From: Leifsonia tongyongensis
Lineage (GTDB): Bacteria > Actinomycetota > Actinomycetes > Actinomycetales > Microbacteriaceae
Length of the DNA: 64,000 nucleotides
Direction of reading: 5' to 3'
Assembly: GCF_010686705.1 (NCBI RefSeq)
Contig: NZ_JAAGWY010000001.1
Location: 1,426,001-1,490,000 of the forward strand
Notes under the pieces: generated by a model
The model's input: the letters and a program-made list of their open reading frames with translations, nothing else
What the model was told of the DNA's origin: nothing
The model's database searches: none
Translations under genes and position numbers: made by a program
Shown: positions 8,201-16,790 of the stretch, in pieces
Layout of the letters: every line of letters starts with the position of its first letter
How positions within the stretch are numbered: the stretch's first letter is position 1

Positions 8201-10248
8201 TGAGCACTCCATCTGAACTGATCGCCCGGTCGAACCGGCTCGGAGCCGACCCGCGCAACACCAACTACGCCGGCGGCAACACGTCCGCGAAGGGCACGGA
8301 GACCGACCCTGTCACGGGGGAGCCGGTCGAGCTGCTCTGGGTGAAGGGCTCCGGGGGAGACCTCGGAACCCTGACCGAGGCGGGGCTGGCCGTGCTGCGG
8401 CTCGACCGACTGCGTGCACTGGTCGATGTGTATCCGGGCGTCGACCGCGAAGACGAGATGGTGGCGGCGTTCGATTACACGCTGCATGGCAAGGGTGGTG
8501 CGGCGCCGTCGATCGACACGGCCATGCACGGACTGGTGGATGCGGCGCACGTCGACCACCTGCATCCGGATTCCGGCATCGCGATCGCGACCGCCGTCGA
8601 CGGTGAAGCGCTGACCCCGGAGATCTTCGGCGACAAGGTGGTGTGGGTGCCGTGGCGTCGCCCCGGGTTCCAGCTCGGCCTCGACATCGCGGCGATCAAG
8701 CGGGACAACCCGGCGGCGATCGGTGCGATCCTCGGCGGCCACGGCATCACCGCGTGGGGAGACACGTCGGACGAGGCAGAAGCGAACTCGCTGTGGATCA
8801 TCCGCACGGCCGAGGAATACATCGCCGAGCACGGGCGTACCCACCCGTTCGGTGAGGACCTCGCCGGCTACGGTCCGCTGCCCAGCGAGGAGCGCTACGC
8901 GAAGGCGGCAGCGCTCGCCCCGCACCTGCGGGCGATCGCGTCGACCGACCGCGCGCAGGTCGGCCATTTCACGGATGCCGAGGTCGTCACCGATTTCCTG
9001 GCCAGCTCCGAGCATCCGCGGCTCGCCGCCCTCGGCACGAGCTGCCCCGACCACTTCCTTCGCACCAAGGTGAAGCCGCTCGTCCTCGACCTGCCCGCGA
9101 CGGCGACGGTCGAGGACTCCGTCGCGCGGCTCGAAGAGCTGCACGAAGCGTACCGGGCCGACTACACCTCCTATTACGAGCGCGGCGCGGCTGCCGCACG
9201 AGCGCGTGGCGAGGAGCCGCCGGCGATGCGCGGAGCGGACCCGGCGATCATCCTCATCCCCGGCGTCGGCATGTTCTCCTACGGGGCGAACAAGCAGACC
9301 GCCCGGGTGGCGGGCGAGTTCTACATCAACGCGATCAACGTGATGCGCGGTGCCGAGTCGATCTCGCACTATGCGCCGATCGACGAGGCGGAGAAGTTCC
9401 GCATCGAGTACTGGGCGCTCGAAGAGGCCAAGCTGCAGCGGATGCCCAAGCCGAAGGCGCTGCAGGGGCGGGTCGCGCTGGTGACCGGGGCGGCATCCGG
9501 AATCGGCAAGGCGATCGCGACGCGACTCGCCGCCGAGGGAGCGTGCGTCGTCATCGCCGACCTCGACCTGGATAAGGCGCAGGCGACCGCATCCGAACTC
9601 GGGTCGACGGATGTCGCGATCGGCGTGGAGGCGAACGTCACCGACGAGTCGGCGGTCCAGCAGGCGGTGGATGCGGCACTGCTCGCCTTCGGAGGCCTCG
9701 ACCTGGTCGTGAACAACGCCGGGCTGTCGCTGTCGAAGTCGCTGCTGGAGACGACCGTCGCGGACTGGGACCTGCAGCACAACGTGATGGCCAAGGGCTC
9801 GTTCCTCGTGTCACGGGCTGCGGCGAAGGTGCTGATCGACCAGAAGCTCGGCGGCGACATCGTCTACATCTCGTCGAAGAACTCCGTCTTCGCGGGGCCG
9901 AACAACATCGCATACTCGGCGACCAAAGCCGACCAGGCGCACCAGGTGCGGTTGCTCGCGGCCGAACTCGGCGAGTACGGTGTGCGCGTGAACGGCATCA
10001 ACCCCGACGGCGTCGTCCGCGGCTCCGGGATCTTCGCCGGCGGCTGGGGCGCCAAGCGCGCGGCCGTCTACGGGGTGCCCGAAGAGGAGCTCGGCAAGTA
10101 CTACGCGCAGCGCACGCTGCTCAAGCGCGAGGTGCTGCCCGAGCATGTCGCCAACGCAGTGTTCGTGCTCTGCTCGTCCGACCTCGACCACACCACCGGC
10201 CTGCACATCCCCGTCGATGCGGGCGTAGCCGCCGCCTTCCTGCGATGA
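8197..10248 (+). CDS. rhaEW: Bifunctional L-rhamnulose-1-phosphate aldolase / L-lactaldehyde dehydrogenase
   Basis: Fusion protein of 683 residues. Residues about 1-420 form a class II aldolase domain (NYAGGNTSAKG near the N-terminus, zinc-ligand histidines in HVDHLHPDSG and GGHG) that splits L-rhamnulose-1-phosphate into DHAP and L-lactaldehyde. From about residue 424 a short-chain dehydrogenase begins (TGAASGIGKAIA nucleotide loop, YSATK catalytic motif near 572) that would oxidise lactaldehyde to L-lactate. This matches the RhaEW fusion known from Bacillus and actinobacteria. The ATG at 8197 overlaps the rhaI stop by four bases and follows GGGTGGGG. Confidence 0.94.
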   Translation: MMSTPSELIARSNRLGADPRNTNYAGGNTSAKGTETDPVTGEPVELLWVKGSGGDLGTLTEAGLAVLRLDRLRALVDVYPGVDREDEMVAAFDYTLHGKGGAAPSIDTAMHGLVDAAHVDHLHPDSGIAIATAVDGEALTPEIFGDKVVWVPWRRPGFQLGLDIAAIKRDNPAAIGAILGGHGITAWGDTSDEAEANSLWIIRTAEEYIAEHGRTHPFGEDLAGYGPLPSEERYAKAAALAPHLRAIASTDRAQVGHFTDAEVVTDFLASSEHPRLAALGTSCPDHFLRTKVKPLVLDLPATATVEDSVARLEELHEAYRADYTSYYERGAAAARARGEEPPAMRGADPAIILIPGVGMFSYGANKQTARVAGEFYINAINVMRGAESISHYAPIDEAEKFRIEYWALEEAKLQRMPKPKALQGRVALVTGAASGIGKAIATRLAAEGACVVIADLDLDKAQATASELGSTDVAIGVEANVTDESAVQQAVDAALLAFGGLDLVVNNAGLSLSKSLLETTVADWDLQHNVMAKGSFLVSRAAAKVLIDQKLGGDIVYISSKNSVFAGPNNIAYSATKADQAHQVRLLAAELGEYGVRVNGINPDGVVRGSGIFAGGWGAKRAAVYGVPEEELGKYYAQRTLLKREVLPEHVANAVFVLCSSDLDHTTGLHIPVDAGVAAAFLR

Positions 10249-10298
10249 GTCGCCCCGCCGGCTGCCCCGCCACCCAGCCCCGCGCCGAGCGCTCTTCC

Positions 10299-10370
10299 GC
10301 CGAGTGTCACCGCGACGGCCGAGTGTCACTGCTGTGCCGGGGCATCTCGGCCGGAACGGTGACTCTCGGC
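10299..10370. repeat. Intergenic palindromic repeat, GAGTGTCAC family
   Basis: GCCGAGTGTCACC (10299-10311) and GGTGACTCTCGGC (10358-10370) form an imperfect inverted repeat with 12 of 13 positions paired. An internal second GCCGAGTGTCAC copy lies at about 10318-10329. Related elements lie at 11891-11945, 13727-13802 and 21821-22160. This copy ends 14 bases before the rhaB start. Confidence 0.75.
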
Positions 10371-10384
10371 GAGATGGGTCGCGC

Positions 10385-11857
10385 ATGAGCGCCGGCGGCG
10401 CGGGCGCGGGGCAGGGCGCGGGCGCGGTCGCGGCGGTCGACCTGGGGGCGACCAGTGGGCGCGTGATGATCGGGCGGGTCGGGCCGAACACGCTCGAACT
10501 CGAGGAGGCGGCGCGCTTTCCGAACATCCCGGTGCGCTTGTGGGAGGGCGACCGCGCCGCCCTGCACTGGAACGTCGTCGAGCTGTACCGCAATGTCACC
10601 GAAGGACTCGGTGCCGCACTTCGTGCCGAGCCGGGCCTCGTCAGCGTCGGCGTCGATGCGTGGGCCGTCGACTACGGATTGCTGCGAAACGGCGTGCTCG
10701 GCACGATCCCGTACCACTACCGCGACGAGCGCGCGCTCGCGGGCACGGACCTCGTCCACGCGCGCGTCGGTGCGGCCGACCTCTATCGCCAGAACGGTCT
10801 GCAGTACCTGCCGTTCAACTCCCTCTACCAGCTCGCCGTCGACCGTTCCGCCGGGCGGCTCGACGACGCGGATGCCCTCCTGCTCATCCCCGACCTGTTC
10901 ACCTACTGGCTGAGCGGCGAGCAGGTCGCCGAGCGCACCAACGCGTCGACCACCGGCCTCCTGACACCCGACGGCGGCTGGAACACCGGCCTGATCGACG
11001 CCCTCGAACTGCCGCGAAGCCTGTTCCGGCCCGTCGTCGAGCCGGGGACGATCGTCGGCCCGCTCGCGCCGAGCCTCCGGGCGGAGCTTCAGGTCAGTGG
11101 CTACGGGCCGCGCGTCACGACCGTCGGATCGCACGACACCGCATCCGCCGTCGTCGCCGTGCCCATGCACGCGGAGACGGCCGCCTACATCTCGTGCGGG
11201 ACCTGGGGACTCGTCGGTGTCGAGCTCGAAAGCCCTGTGCTCACCGACGACGCGCGGGCGGCGAACTTCACCAACGAGGGCGGTGTGGATGGGCGGGTAC
11301 GCTTCCTCCACAACGTCATGGGACTGTGGCTGCTGAGCGAATCGATCCGCACCTGGCAGTCCCAGGGCCTCGATGTCGAACTGGTCGACCTGCTCGATCG
11401 CGCCGAGGCACACGCCGACCGCGTGCCTGTCTTCGACGCGAACGATCCCCGGTTCCTCGCGCCGGGCGACGTGCCCGCCCGCATCGCCGACTGGTGCGCC
11501 GAGCGCGGTCTCGCCGCCCCGAGCAACCCGGTGGAGTATGTGCGAAGCATCGTCGAAAGCCTCGCGGATGCGTTCGCCTCCGCCGTCCGGACGGCCGCCG
11601 ACCTTTCCGGGCGCAGCATCGACACCGTGCACATCGTCGGCGGCGGCGCGCGCAACCGGCTGCTCTGCCAGCTCACCGCCGACCGCAGCGGACTGCCCGT
11701 GCTGGCCGGCCCGGTCGAAGCCACCGCCATCGGCAACGTCCTCGTCCAGGCGCGGGCACAAGGCCTCGTCGACGGCGACCTGGAATCGTTGCGCGGCCTC
11801 GTCATCCGCGCCCACCACCCGCTGCGCTACGCGCCGCGCCCCGTCCGCACCCACTGA
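10385..11857 (+). CDS. rhaB: Rhamnulokinase
   Basis: FGGY-family kinase of 490 residues that phosphorylates L-rhamnulose to L-rhamnulose-1-phosphate, the substrate of the aldolase encoded just upstream. The N-terminal phosphate loop AVDLGATSGR (near residue 18) and the C-terminal adenosine motif VGGGARNRLLCQL (near 417) are present. VDAWAVDYGLL is typical of RhaB. The ATG at 10385 is preceded by a palindromic repeat and only a weak ribosome site, so translation may be less efficient than for the upstream genes. It is the last gene of the main operon and converges on rhaM. Confidence 0.93.
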   Translation: MSAGGAGAGQGAGAVAAVDLGATSGRVMIGRVGPNTLELEEAARFPNIPVRLWEGDRAALHWNVVELYRNVTEGLGAALRAEPGLVSVGVDAWAVDYGLLRNGVLGTIPYHYRDERALAGTDLVHARVGAADLYRQNGLQYLPFNSLYQLAVDRSAGRLDDADALLLIPDLFTYWLSGEQVAERTNASTTGLLTPDGGWNTGLIDALELPRSLFRPVVEPGTIVGPLAPSLRAELQVSGYGPRVTTVGSHDTASAVVAVPMHAETAAYISCGTWGLVGVELESPVLTDDARAANFTNEGGVDGRVRFLHNVMGLWLLSESIRTWQSQGLDVELVDLLDRAEAHADRVPVFDANDPRFLAPGDVPARIADWCAERGLAAPSNPVEYVRSIVESLADAFASAVRTAADLSGRSIDTVHIVGGGARNRLLCQLTADRSGLPVLAGPVEATAIGNVLVQARAQGLVDGDLESLRGLVIRAHHPLRYAPRPVRTH

Positions 11858-11890
11858 CCCGCGTCAGCCCGTCCGCACGTGCCCCCGCCC

Positions 11891-11945
11891 CGCCGAGAAT
11901 CACCCGGCGCGCCCAGATGACTCGGCACACCAGTGATTTTCGGCG
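11891..11945. repeat. Intergenic palindromic repeat between convergent rhaB and rhaM
   Basis: CGCCGAGAATCACC (11891-11904) and AGTGATTTTCGGCG (11932-11945) pair at 12 of 14 positions. It is the same family as 10299-10370, with A/T changes made on both arms so that pairing is kept. It is followed by short GGCGGGAAG direct repeats up to about 12010. Its position between convergent genes suggests a bidirectional termination role (inference). Confidence 0.65.
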
Positions 11946-12016
11946 AGAACGGCGACTCTCGGCGGGAAGCGGCGGGAAGGGGGCGGGAAGCCGCGGGAAG
12001 CGGCGGGCAAGGGCGC

Positions 12017-12358
12017 TCAGTCGAGGTGGAAGTACTCGGTGAGCTGCACCATCGTGCGGTCGGGCTCGACGTCGTCGGCGAAGAACTCGGCCATACCGGC
12101 CTGCCAGCGAGCGTTGACGGGTCGCGCCGCCATGGCGGCGACCGCGCGCTCGAAGTCGTCCGTTTCGAGGTAGCCGACGACCAGCGCATTCGGCCTGTCG
12201 ACGAAGAGCGAATAGTTCGACCATCCGGTCTCGCGCAGCGCCTCGAGCATCTCGGGCCACACGGTCTCGTGCGCGGCGAGGTAGTCGCCGACGCGGCCGG
12301 GCTTGAGGCGCATGGTGAAGCACACGCGCCGGGATGCGCTTCCAGGCCTGCTCGTCAC
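12017..12358 (-). CDS. rhaM: L-rhamnose mutarotase
   Basis: Small dimeric alpha/beta-barrel enzyme of 113 residues interconverting alpha- and beta-L-rhamnopyranose to feed the isomerase. The family pattern is clear: VCFTMRLKPG opening strand, HETVWPEML, the SNYSLF segment and the C-terminal LTEYFHLD. I chose the GTG at 12358 because GGAG lies six bases upstream; a TTG 30 bases further out lacks a ribosome site. It is transcribed convergently to the main operon, from its own promoter with an operator. Confidence 0.9.
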   Translation of the reverse strand: MTSRPGSASRRVCFTMRLKPGRVGDYLAAHETVWPEMLEALRETGWSNYSLFVDRPNALVVGYLETDDFERAVAAMAARPVNARWQAGMAEFFADDVEPDRTMVQLTEYFHLD

Positions 12359-12389
12359 AGGGGTCTCCAGACTCCAGAGGGCGTTCAAA

Positions 12390-12401
12390 TGAAACGTTCA
12401 A
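12390..12401. promoter_or_regulatory. LacI-type operator of rhaM
   Basis: TGAAACGTTCAA is a CG-centred imperfect palindrome lying about 10-22 bases downstream of the predicted rhaM start point. It resembles the operators at 1338-1349 and 12533-12544, which places rhaM in the same regulon. Confidence 0.6.
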
Positions 12402-12418
12402 ATATCAGGATCGGGAGC

Positions 12419-12448
12419 ACTCTAAACCGACGCACGCACTCGGGTCAA
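12419..12448 (-). promoter_or_regulatory. Promoter of rhaM
   Basis: On the minus strand TTGACC (12448-12443), an 18-base spacer and TAGAGT (12424-12419) form a sigma-70-type promoter reading toward rhaM, with an operator just downstream. Confidence 0.55.
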
Positions 12449-12532
12449 GCTGGGAAATTGGCTCCGATCCGGTCGTCGTCGGTCAGCGGATGCGCGGAGC
12501 CAGCCGCCCGCTCGCCGGTACCCGATAACAAA

Positions 12533-12544
12533 TTGAACGATTCA
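12533..12544. promoter_or_regulatory. LacI-type operator of the second regulator
   Basis: TTGAACGATTCA is CG-centred and imperfectly palindromic. It immediately follows a possible -10 box (GATAAC) and lies 56 bases upstream of the regulator's ATG, which suggests autoregulation. Confidence 0.55.
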
Positions 12545-12600
12545 TCAGGCAGACGTGCAAGAATCGCCGTACATCCACCTTCGATCTCGAGGAGAGCGAC

Positions 12601-13608
12601 ATGCCGTCGGTCAGCGTCCGAGACGTCGCCGCCCTTGCAGGAGTCTCCGTCGGGACCGTGTCGAACGTCCTGAATCGCCCTGACAAGGTGGCGGACGACA
12701 CCGTCAGCCGCGTGCAGCTCGCGATCCAGAAGCTCGGTTTCGTGCGCAATGACGCCGCCCGTCAGCTCCGGGCCGGCCACAGCCGGGCGATCGGGCTGGT
12801 CATCCTCGACGTGGGCAACCCGTTCTTCACCGATCTGGCGCGTGGCGCGGAAGACCAGGCGTCCGCGGCCGGATATTCGATCATCCTCGGCAACAGCGAC
12901 GAGAAAGCCGAACGCGAATCCGCCTACCTCGACCTCTTCGAAGAGCAGCGTGTTCGCGGGGTCCTGATCTCACCGTTCGGCGATATCGAGCCTCGACTCC
13001 GCCGGCTGAGGGACCGCGGTATCCGCGCCGTGCTCGTCGACCGGACCAGCGCCGACACCTCCTTCAGCTCCGTCTCCGTCGACGACGTCGCCGGCGGCGC
13101 GCTCGCCGTCGAGCACCTGATCGAGACGGGCCGGCGGCGCATCGCGTTCGTCGGGGGGCCGTTCGAGATCCGGCAGGTCGCCGACCGGCTCGAAGGGGCG
13201 CGGGCTGCCGTCGCGCGCCACGAAGGCGTCTCCCTCGAAGTGATCCCGGTGTCGGCGCTGAGTGTCGTCGAAGGCCGCCTTGCCGGGGAGTCGATCGTCG
13301 CACGTGCGCACGACGAGCGTCCCGACGCGCTGTTCGCGGCCAACGACCTCATCGCGACCGGGCTCCTCCAGGCGCTGTTCATGCGCGGGACCGTCCGCGT
13401 CCCTGACGAGGTCGCGCTCATCGGCTACGACGACATCGACTTCGCGAGTGCCGCCGTTGTGCCGTTCTCGTCCATTCGGCAGCCCAGCGCGCTCATCGGC
13501 GCGACCGCGGTGCAGTTGCTGCTCGACGAAGCCGGCGACGCCGAGCTCAAGCCGCGGCAGGTGGTGTACCAGCCCGAGCTGGTCGTGCGGGCGAGCACGC
13601 GAGCGTAA
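12601..13608 (+). CDS. LacI-family transcriptional regulator (probable rhamnose repressor)
   Basis: 335-residue repressor: HTH (VRDVAALAGVSVGTVSNVLN, residues about 5-24) followed by the effector-binding domain. The ATG at 12601 follows GAGGAGAG. It is strikingly similar along its whole length, and equal in size, to the regulator at 1-1005 (shared SVSVDDVAGG, SGRRRIAFVGG-like and YQPELVVRAS segments), so the two are recent paralogues flanking one catabolic cluster. It is divergent from rhaM. The effector is presumably rhamnose or a phosphorylated intermediate (inference). Confidence 0.92.
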   Translation: MPSVSVRDVAALAGVSVGTVSNVLNRPDKVADDTVSRVQLAIQKLGFVRNDAARQLRAGHSRAIGLVILDVGNPFFTDLARGAEDQASAAGYSIILGNSDEKAERESAYLDLFEEQRVRGVLISPFGDIEPRLRRLRDRGIRAVLVDRTSADTSFSSVSVDDVAGGALAVEHLIETGRRRIAFVGGPFEIRQVADRLEGARAAVARHEGVSLEVIPVSALSVVEGRLAGESIVARAHDERPDALFAANDLIATGLLQALFMRGTVRVPDEVALIGYDDIDFASAAVVPFSSIRQPSALIGATAVQLLLDEAGDAELKPRQVVYQPELVVRASTRA

Positions 13609-13621
13609 GCGCGTGCCGCTC

Positions 13622-13700
13622 CGCGCCCCGCGCGGCTCCGCTCCGCCGCCGCGCCGCGCGGCTCCGCTCCGCGCCCCGCGCGGCTCCGCTCCGCCGCCGC
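13622..13700. repeat. GC-rich direct repeats downstream of the regulator
   Basis: A stretch of about 31 bases built on GCGCGGCTCCGCTCCGC recurs with a 48-base period, with a further partial copy between. It is almost pure G+C, lies between convergent genes and is not coding. Confidence 0.55.
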
Positions 13701-13726
13701 CGCTCCGCGCGCCGCGCAGCGCCGCG

Positions 13727-13802
13727 CCGCCGAGAGTGCCCGTTCCGGCCGAGAACGTCTGCTCTGCCGGGCACACTCGCCCGCAACGGGGACTCTCGGC
13801 GG
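13727..13802. repeat. Intergenic palindromic repeat between convergent genes
   Basis: CCGCCGAGAGTGCCCGTT (13727-13744) pairs with AACGGGGACTCTCGGCGG (13785-13802) at 17 of 18 positions. It is related to the elements at 10299 and 21821 and separates the LacI gene from the convergent MFS gene. Confidence 0.75.
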
Positions 13803-13872
13803 CAGGGCACGTGGCCGCACGGCACTCGGCAGCGCAACACGCGGCGCCCGGGGCGCGCCCCGGGCAGCCGGC

Positions 13873-15177
13873 TCAGGCGCGTTGCGCCGCCGCCTCGCCT
13901 GCGCCGAGCGCCTCTTCCACGTCCTCGCGATCGCCGAGGACGAACTGCAGGCGCCACGAGCGGAACTCCACCCGCAGGTTGCGGTATTTGATCAGGTAGA
14001 ACACGCCGACCAGTGCGGCCGCGAATCCGGATGCTGCAGCGACGCCGAGCGCCCAGCGCGGGCCGAACGCATCCGCCACCCACCCGACGACGGGTGCTCC
14101 GATCGGGGTTCCGCCCATGAAGATCGCCATGTAGATCGCCATCACCCGGCCGCGCAGTTTCGGTTCTGTCGTCATCTGCACGACGCCGTTCGCCGTCGTC
14201 ATCAGGGTCTGCGATGCGATTCCCACTGCGACGAGCGCGACGGCGAAAAGCCAGTAGTTCGGCATCAGGGCGGCGATGGCGCAACCCGCGCCGAAGAACG
14301 CGGCCCCCGCGAAGAGCAGGGCGACGCGCGGCCGTTCCCGCCGCGCCGAGAGGAGAGCGCCGACGACCGACCCGATCGCCATGATCGACGACAGCAGCCC
14401 GAATTCGCCGGCCCCCTTGTGGAACACGCTCACTGACATCGTCGAGATGAAGATCGGGAAGTTGAGGCCGAACGTCCCGATCAGGAAGACCATGATGAGG
14501 ATCACCTTGATATCGGGCCGCTTCCACACGTAGCGGAAGCCTTCGGCCAGCCCGCCCCTTGTCCGTCTCGCGCGTGGCGCCGGGTGCAGTTCGCGGATGC
14601 GCAGGAACTTCAGCGAGAGCAGCACCGCCCCGAACGTGGCTGCGTTGATGAGGAACACCCAGCCGGCGCCGACCGCGGCGACCATGAGCCCTGCGACCGC
14701 CGGCCCGATCATGCGGGCGACGTTGAACGAGGCCGAGTTGAGTGCGACGGCGTTCGACAGGTTGGGGCCTTCGACGAGTTCGGACACGAAGGTCTGGCGC
14801 GCGGGAGCGTCGAACGCGGCGACGCAGCCGAGCAGCAACGCGAAGACGTACACCTGCCAGAGCTGCACCTGGCCTGTGACGGTCAGGATGCCGAGCCCGA
14901 GCCCGAGCGCCCCCATGATCCCCTGCGTCGCCATCAGCAGCTTGCGGCGGTCGAGGTGATCCGCGGCGAACCCGGTGACGGGGAGCAGAAGCAGTTGCGG
15001 GCCGAACTGGAGTGCCATCACGAAGCCGACGGCGGTGGCGTTGTTGTGGGTGAGCTGGGTGAGGACGATCCAGTCCTGCGCGGTGCGCTGCATCCAGGTG
15101 CCGACGTTCGACACGAGCGCCCCTCCGGCCCAGATGCGATAGTTGATGCCGTTCAGCGAACGGAACATGGCACTCAC
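13873..15177 (-). CDS. MFS exporter (EntS/MFS_3-like)
   Basis: Major facilitator transporter of 434 residues with 12 predicted helices (GGALVSNVGTWMQRTAQDW opening helix, ARQTFVSELV and LRGRVMAIYM loop motifs). This subfamily usually exports siderophores, drugs or other small molecules; the substrate cannot be read from sequence. It starts at ATG 15177 and overlaps the upstream MarR gene by four bases, so the two form one operon and the MarR protein very likely controls the exporter. Confidence 0.88.
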   Translation of the reverse strand: MSAMFRSLNGINYRIWAGGALVSNVGTWMQRTAQDWIVLTQLTHNNATAVGFVMALQFGPQLLLLPVTGFAADHLDRRKLLMATQGIMGALGLGLGILTVTGQVQLWQVYVFALLLGCVAAFDAPARQTFVSELVEGPNLSNAVALNSASFNVARMIGPAVAGLMVAAVGAGWVFLINAATFGAVLLSLKFLRIRELHPAPRARRTRGGLAEGFRYVWKRPDIKVILIMVFLIGTFGLNFPIFISTMSVSVFHKGAGEFGLLSSIMAIGSVVGALLSARRERPRVALLFAGAAFFGAGCAIAALMPNYWLFAVALVAVGIASQTLMTTANGVVQMTTEPKLRGRVMAIYMAIFMGGTPIGAPVVGWVADAFGPRWALGVAAASGFAAALVGVFYLIKYRNLRVEFRSWRLQFVLGDREDVEEALGAGEAAAQRA

Positions 15178-15641
15178 GAGTCGGCGAGCTCCCGCATGAT
15201 CGCGGCGGCGTCGGCCAGGGTGCGGCGCTGTTCCGGCGTGAGTGTGCGCAGCCGCTGGTAGAGCCAGGCGTCGCGTCGCCGCCGGGTCTCTGCGACCAGT
15301 TCGCGCCCCTTCTCTGTGGGCGTCACGACGACTTTGCGCCCGTCGGCGGGGTCGGCGACGCGGACGATGAATCCGGAGTCGGCCAGGCAGTTGACGGTGC
15401 GGTTCATGGATGGCGGCGTCACACGTTCGCGTTCGCTGAGTTCCCCGAGCGTGTGGGCGCCTTCACGCACCAGGAGGGCGAGTGCCGAGATCTGGGCGTC
15501 GCTCACCTCGTCGTCTGCTTTCTCTGCTCGCAGCCGGCGTCCGAGCCGGGCGACTCCGATGCGCAGGGCGGTGCTGAGGTCGTGGGTCGATACGCGCTTC
15601 GGCCGATCGGTAGCGATGGTGCTGACGGGGGTGCTGCTCAT
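15174..15641 (-). CDS. MarR-family transcriptional regulator
   Basis: 155-residue winged-helix regulator: dimerisation helices at each end, a recognition region (TLGELSERERVTPPSMNRTV, residues about 63-82) and the wing DPADGRKVVVTPTEKG. It is upstream of and overlapping the MFS exporter gene. Palindromes just upstream of its start (15646-15672) are probable autoregulatory operators. It is divergent from the alpha/beta hydrolase at 15730. Confidence 0.9.
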   Translation of the reverse strand: MSSTPVSTIATDRPKRVSTHDLSTALRIGVARLGRRLRAEKADDEVSDAQISALALLVREGAHTLGELSERERVTPPSMNRTVNCLADSGFIVRVADPADGRKVVVTPTEKGRELVAETRRRRDAWLYQRLRTLTPEQRRTLADAAAIMRELADS

Positions 15642-15645
15642 ATTC

Positions 15646-15672
15646 GTTAGCCTAACAAATTAGTCTTGCTAA
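15646..15672. promoter_or_regulatory. Probable MarR operators
   Basis: GTTAGCCTAAC (15646-15656) is a perfect 11-base palindrome, followed by TTAG-n5-CTAA (15660-15672). Both lie in the short divergent region between the MarR gene and the hydrolase, in an AT-rich patch unlike the surrounding DNA. Confidence 0.6.
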
Positions 15673-15729
15673 ATAAACCGGTCGGGATGTCGCTCGCCGC
15701 GAACAGGCGCGATACGACAGAATGAGCGC

Positions 15730-16575
15730 GTGCCCACCTTCACCGACGAACACGGCATTGCCATCACGTATGACGTCTGGCCCGTGTCGAACCCCCGCGC
15801 CGTCGTCCAGATCGCCCACGGAGTGGGTGAACACGCCCAGCGTTACGCGCACGTGGCCGCACACCTCAACGGCGACGGGTTCGCCGTCTACACCGACGAC
15901 CACCGCGGGCATGGCCGCACCGGCATGCAGCAGTGGGGTGGCGACAGCAGTCGTCTCGGGCGCCTCGGCCCGGGCGGTCTGCGCGCGGCCACCGCTGCCG
16001 TGCACCAGTTCAGCGGGATCATCCGCGCCGCGAACCCGGGGCTTCCGCTCGTCATCCTCGGGCACAGCTGGGGCTCGTTCATGGTGCAGCTGATCCTCAA
16101 CAGGTTCGCCGCCGAATATGACCTCGCGGTGCTCTCGGGCAGCGCATACCGCATCCCCGGTTACCTCAACAGCGGCGACCTCAACAAGCGCTACGCGAAC
16201 ACCGGCACGACGGGGATGGAGTGGCTCAGCCGCGACCCCGCCGTCGCCCAGGCGTTCCTCGACGACCCGCTCACCACATCCGTCCCGCTCGCGAAGCTGT
16301 TCGGCCCAGCCGACACGCTGCGCCTCATCGGCCGGCCGGCACGCCACCTGGCCCGCGACTTGCCGCTGCTCCTCCAGGTGGGCGGCGGCGACCCTGTCGG
16401 CGGCGAGCGGAGCGTGCGGAGACTGGAGCGAGCGTACCGCGAGCGTTCCGGGCTGACGGATGTGACGACGATCGTCTATCCGGATGCGCGCCACGAGATC
16501 TACAACGAGACCAACCAGGCCGAGGTGATGGCCGACCTGACCGCTTGGCTGGATGCTCGCATCGCGCGACGCTGA
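15730..16575 (+). CDS. Alpha/beta hydrolase (monoacylglycerol-lipase-like)
   Basis: 281-residue cytoplasmic hydrolase. The nucleophile elbow GHSWGS (Ser near residue 112), an acidic residue in GGDPVGG (near 219) and the C-terminal His of ARHEIYNE make the Ser-Asp-His triad. The HGVGEHAQRY oxyanion segment and DHRGHG are typical of lysophospholipase/monoglyceride lipase relatives. The GTG at 15730 has no ribosome site but a CAGAAT -10-like box six bases upstream, suggesting leaderless expression. Confidence 0.85.
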   Translation: MPTFTDEHGIAITYDVWPVSNPRAVVQIAHGVGEHAQRYAHVAAHLNGDGFAVYTDDHRGHGRTGMQQWGGDSSRLGRLGPGGLRAATAAVHQFSGIIRAANPGLPLVILGHSWGSFMVQLILNRFAAEYDLAVLSGSAYRIPGYLNSGDLNKRYANTGTTGMEWLSRDPAVAQAFLDDPLTTSVPLAKLFGPADTLRLIGRPARHLARDLPLLLQVGGGDPVGGERSVRRLERAYRERSGLTDVTTIVYPDARHEIYNETNQAEVMADLTAWLDARIARR

Positions 16576-16611
16576 CCGCATCCGCTGTAGCTGCTGACGC
16601 CGCTGCGCGCC

Positions 16612-16729
16612 GTTCGTAATACAGGAGATCGTGTGACAGGTGTGGCTAGCGGGCCGGCACACGAAGAAGAAGCCCTGATGGGATGCGCGGCCCAGCCCCG
16701 AAGGCCCCGAAAACTCCTGAATTGCGAAC
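16612..16729. repeat. Intergenic inverted repeat, GTTCGTAA-ACAGGAG family
   Basis: GTTCGTAATACAGGAG (16612-16627) is mirrored by CTCCTGAATTGCGAAC (16714-16729), with 14 of 16 positions paired. A longer copy of the same element is at 32561-32669. It fills the gap between the hydrolase and ligase genes. Confidence 0.65.
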
Positions 16730-16790
16730 CGCGAAGGTCCCAGCAGAGGGCGCCCGCAGTCGGCGCGTCGGCCGGGCATAGGCTTGAGCC

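Noticed and set aside
13622-13802. CRISPR array in the GC-rich repeats
   Set aside because: The repeats are overlapping low-complexity GC units and a palindrome without unique spacers of constant length, and no cas genes are present.
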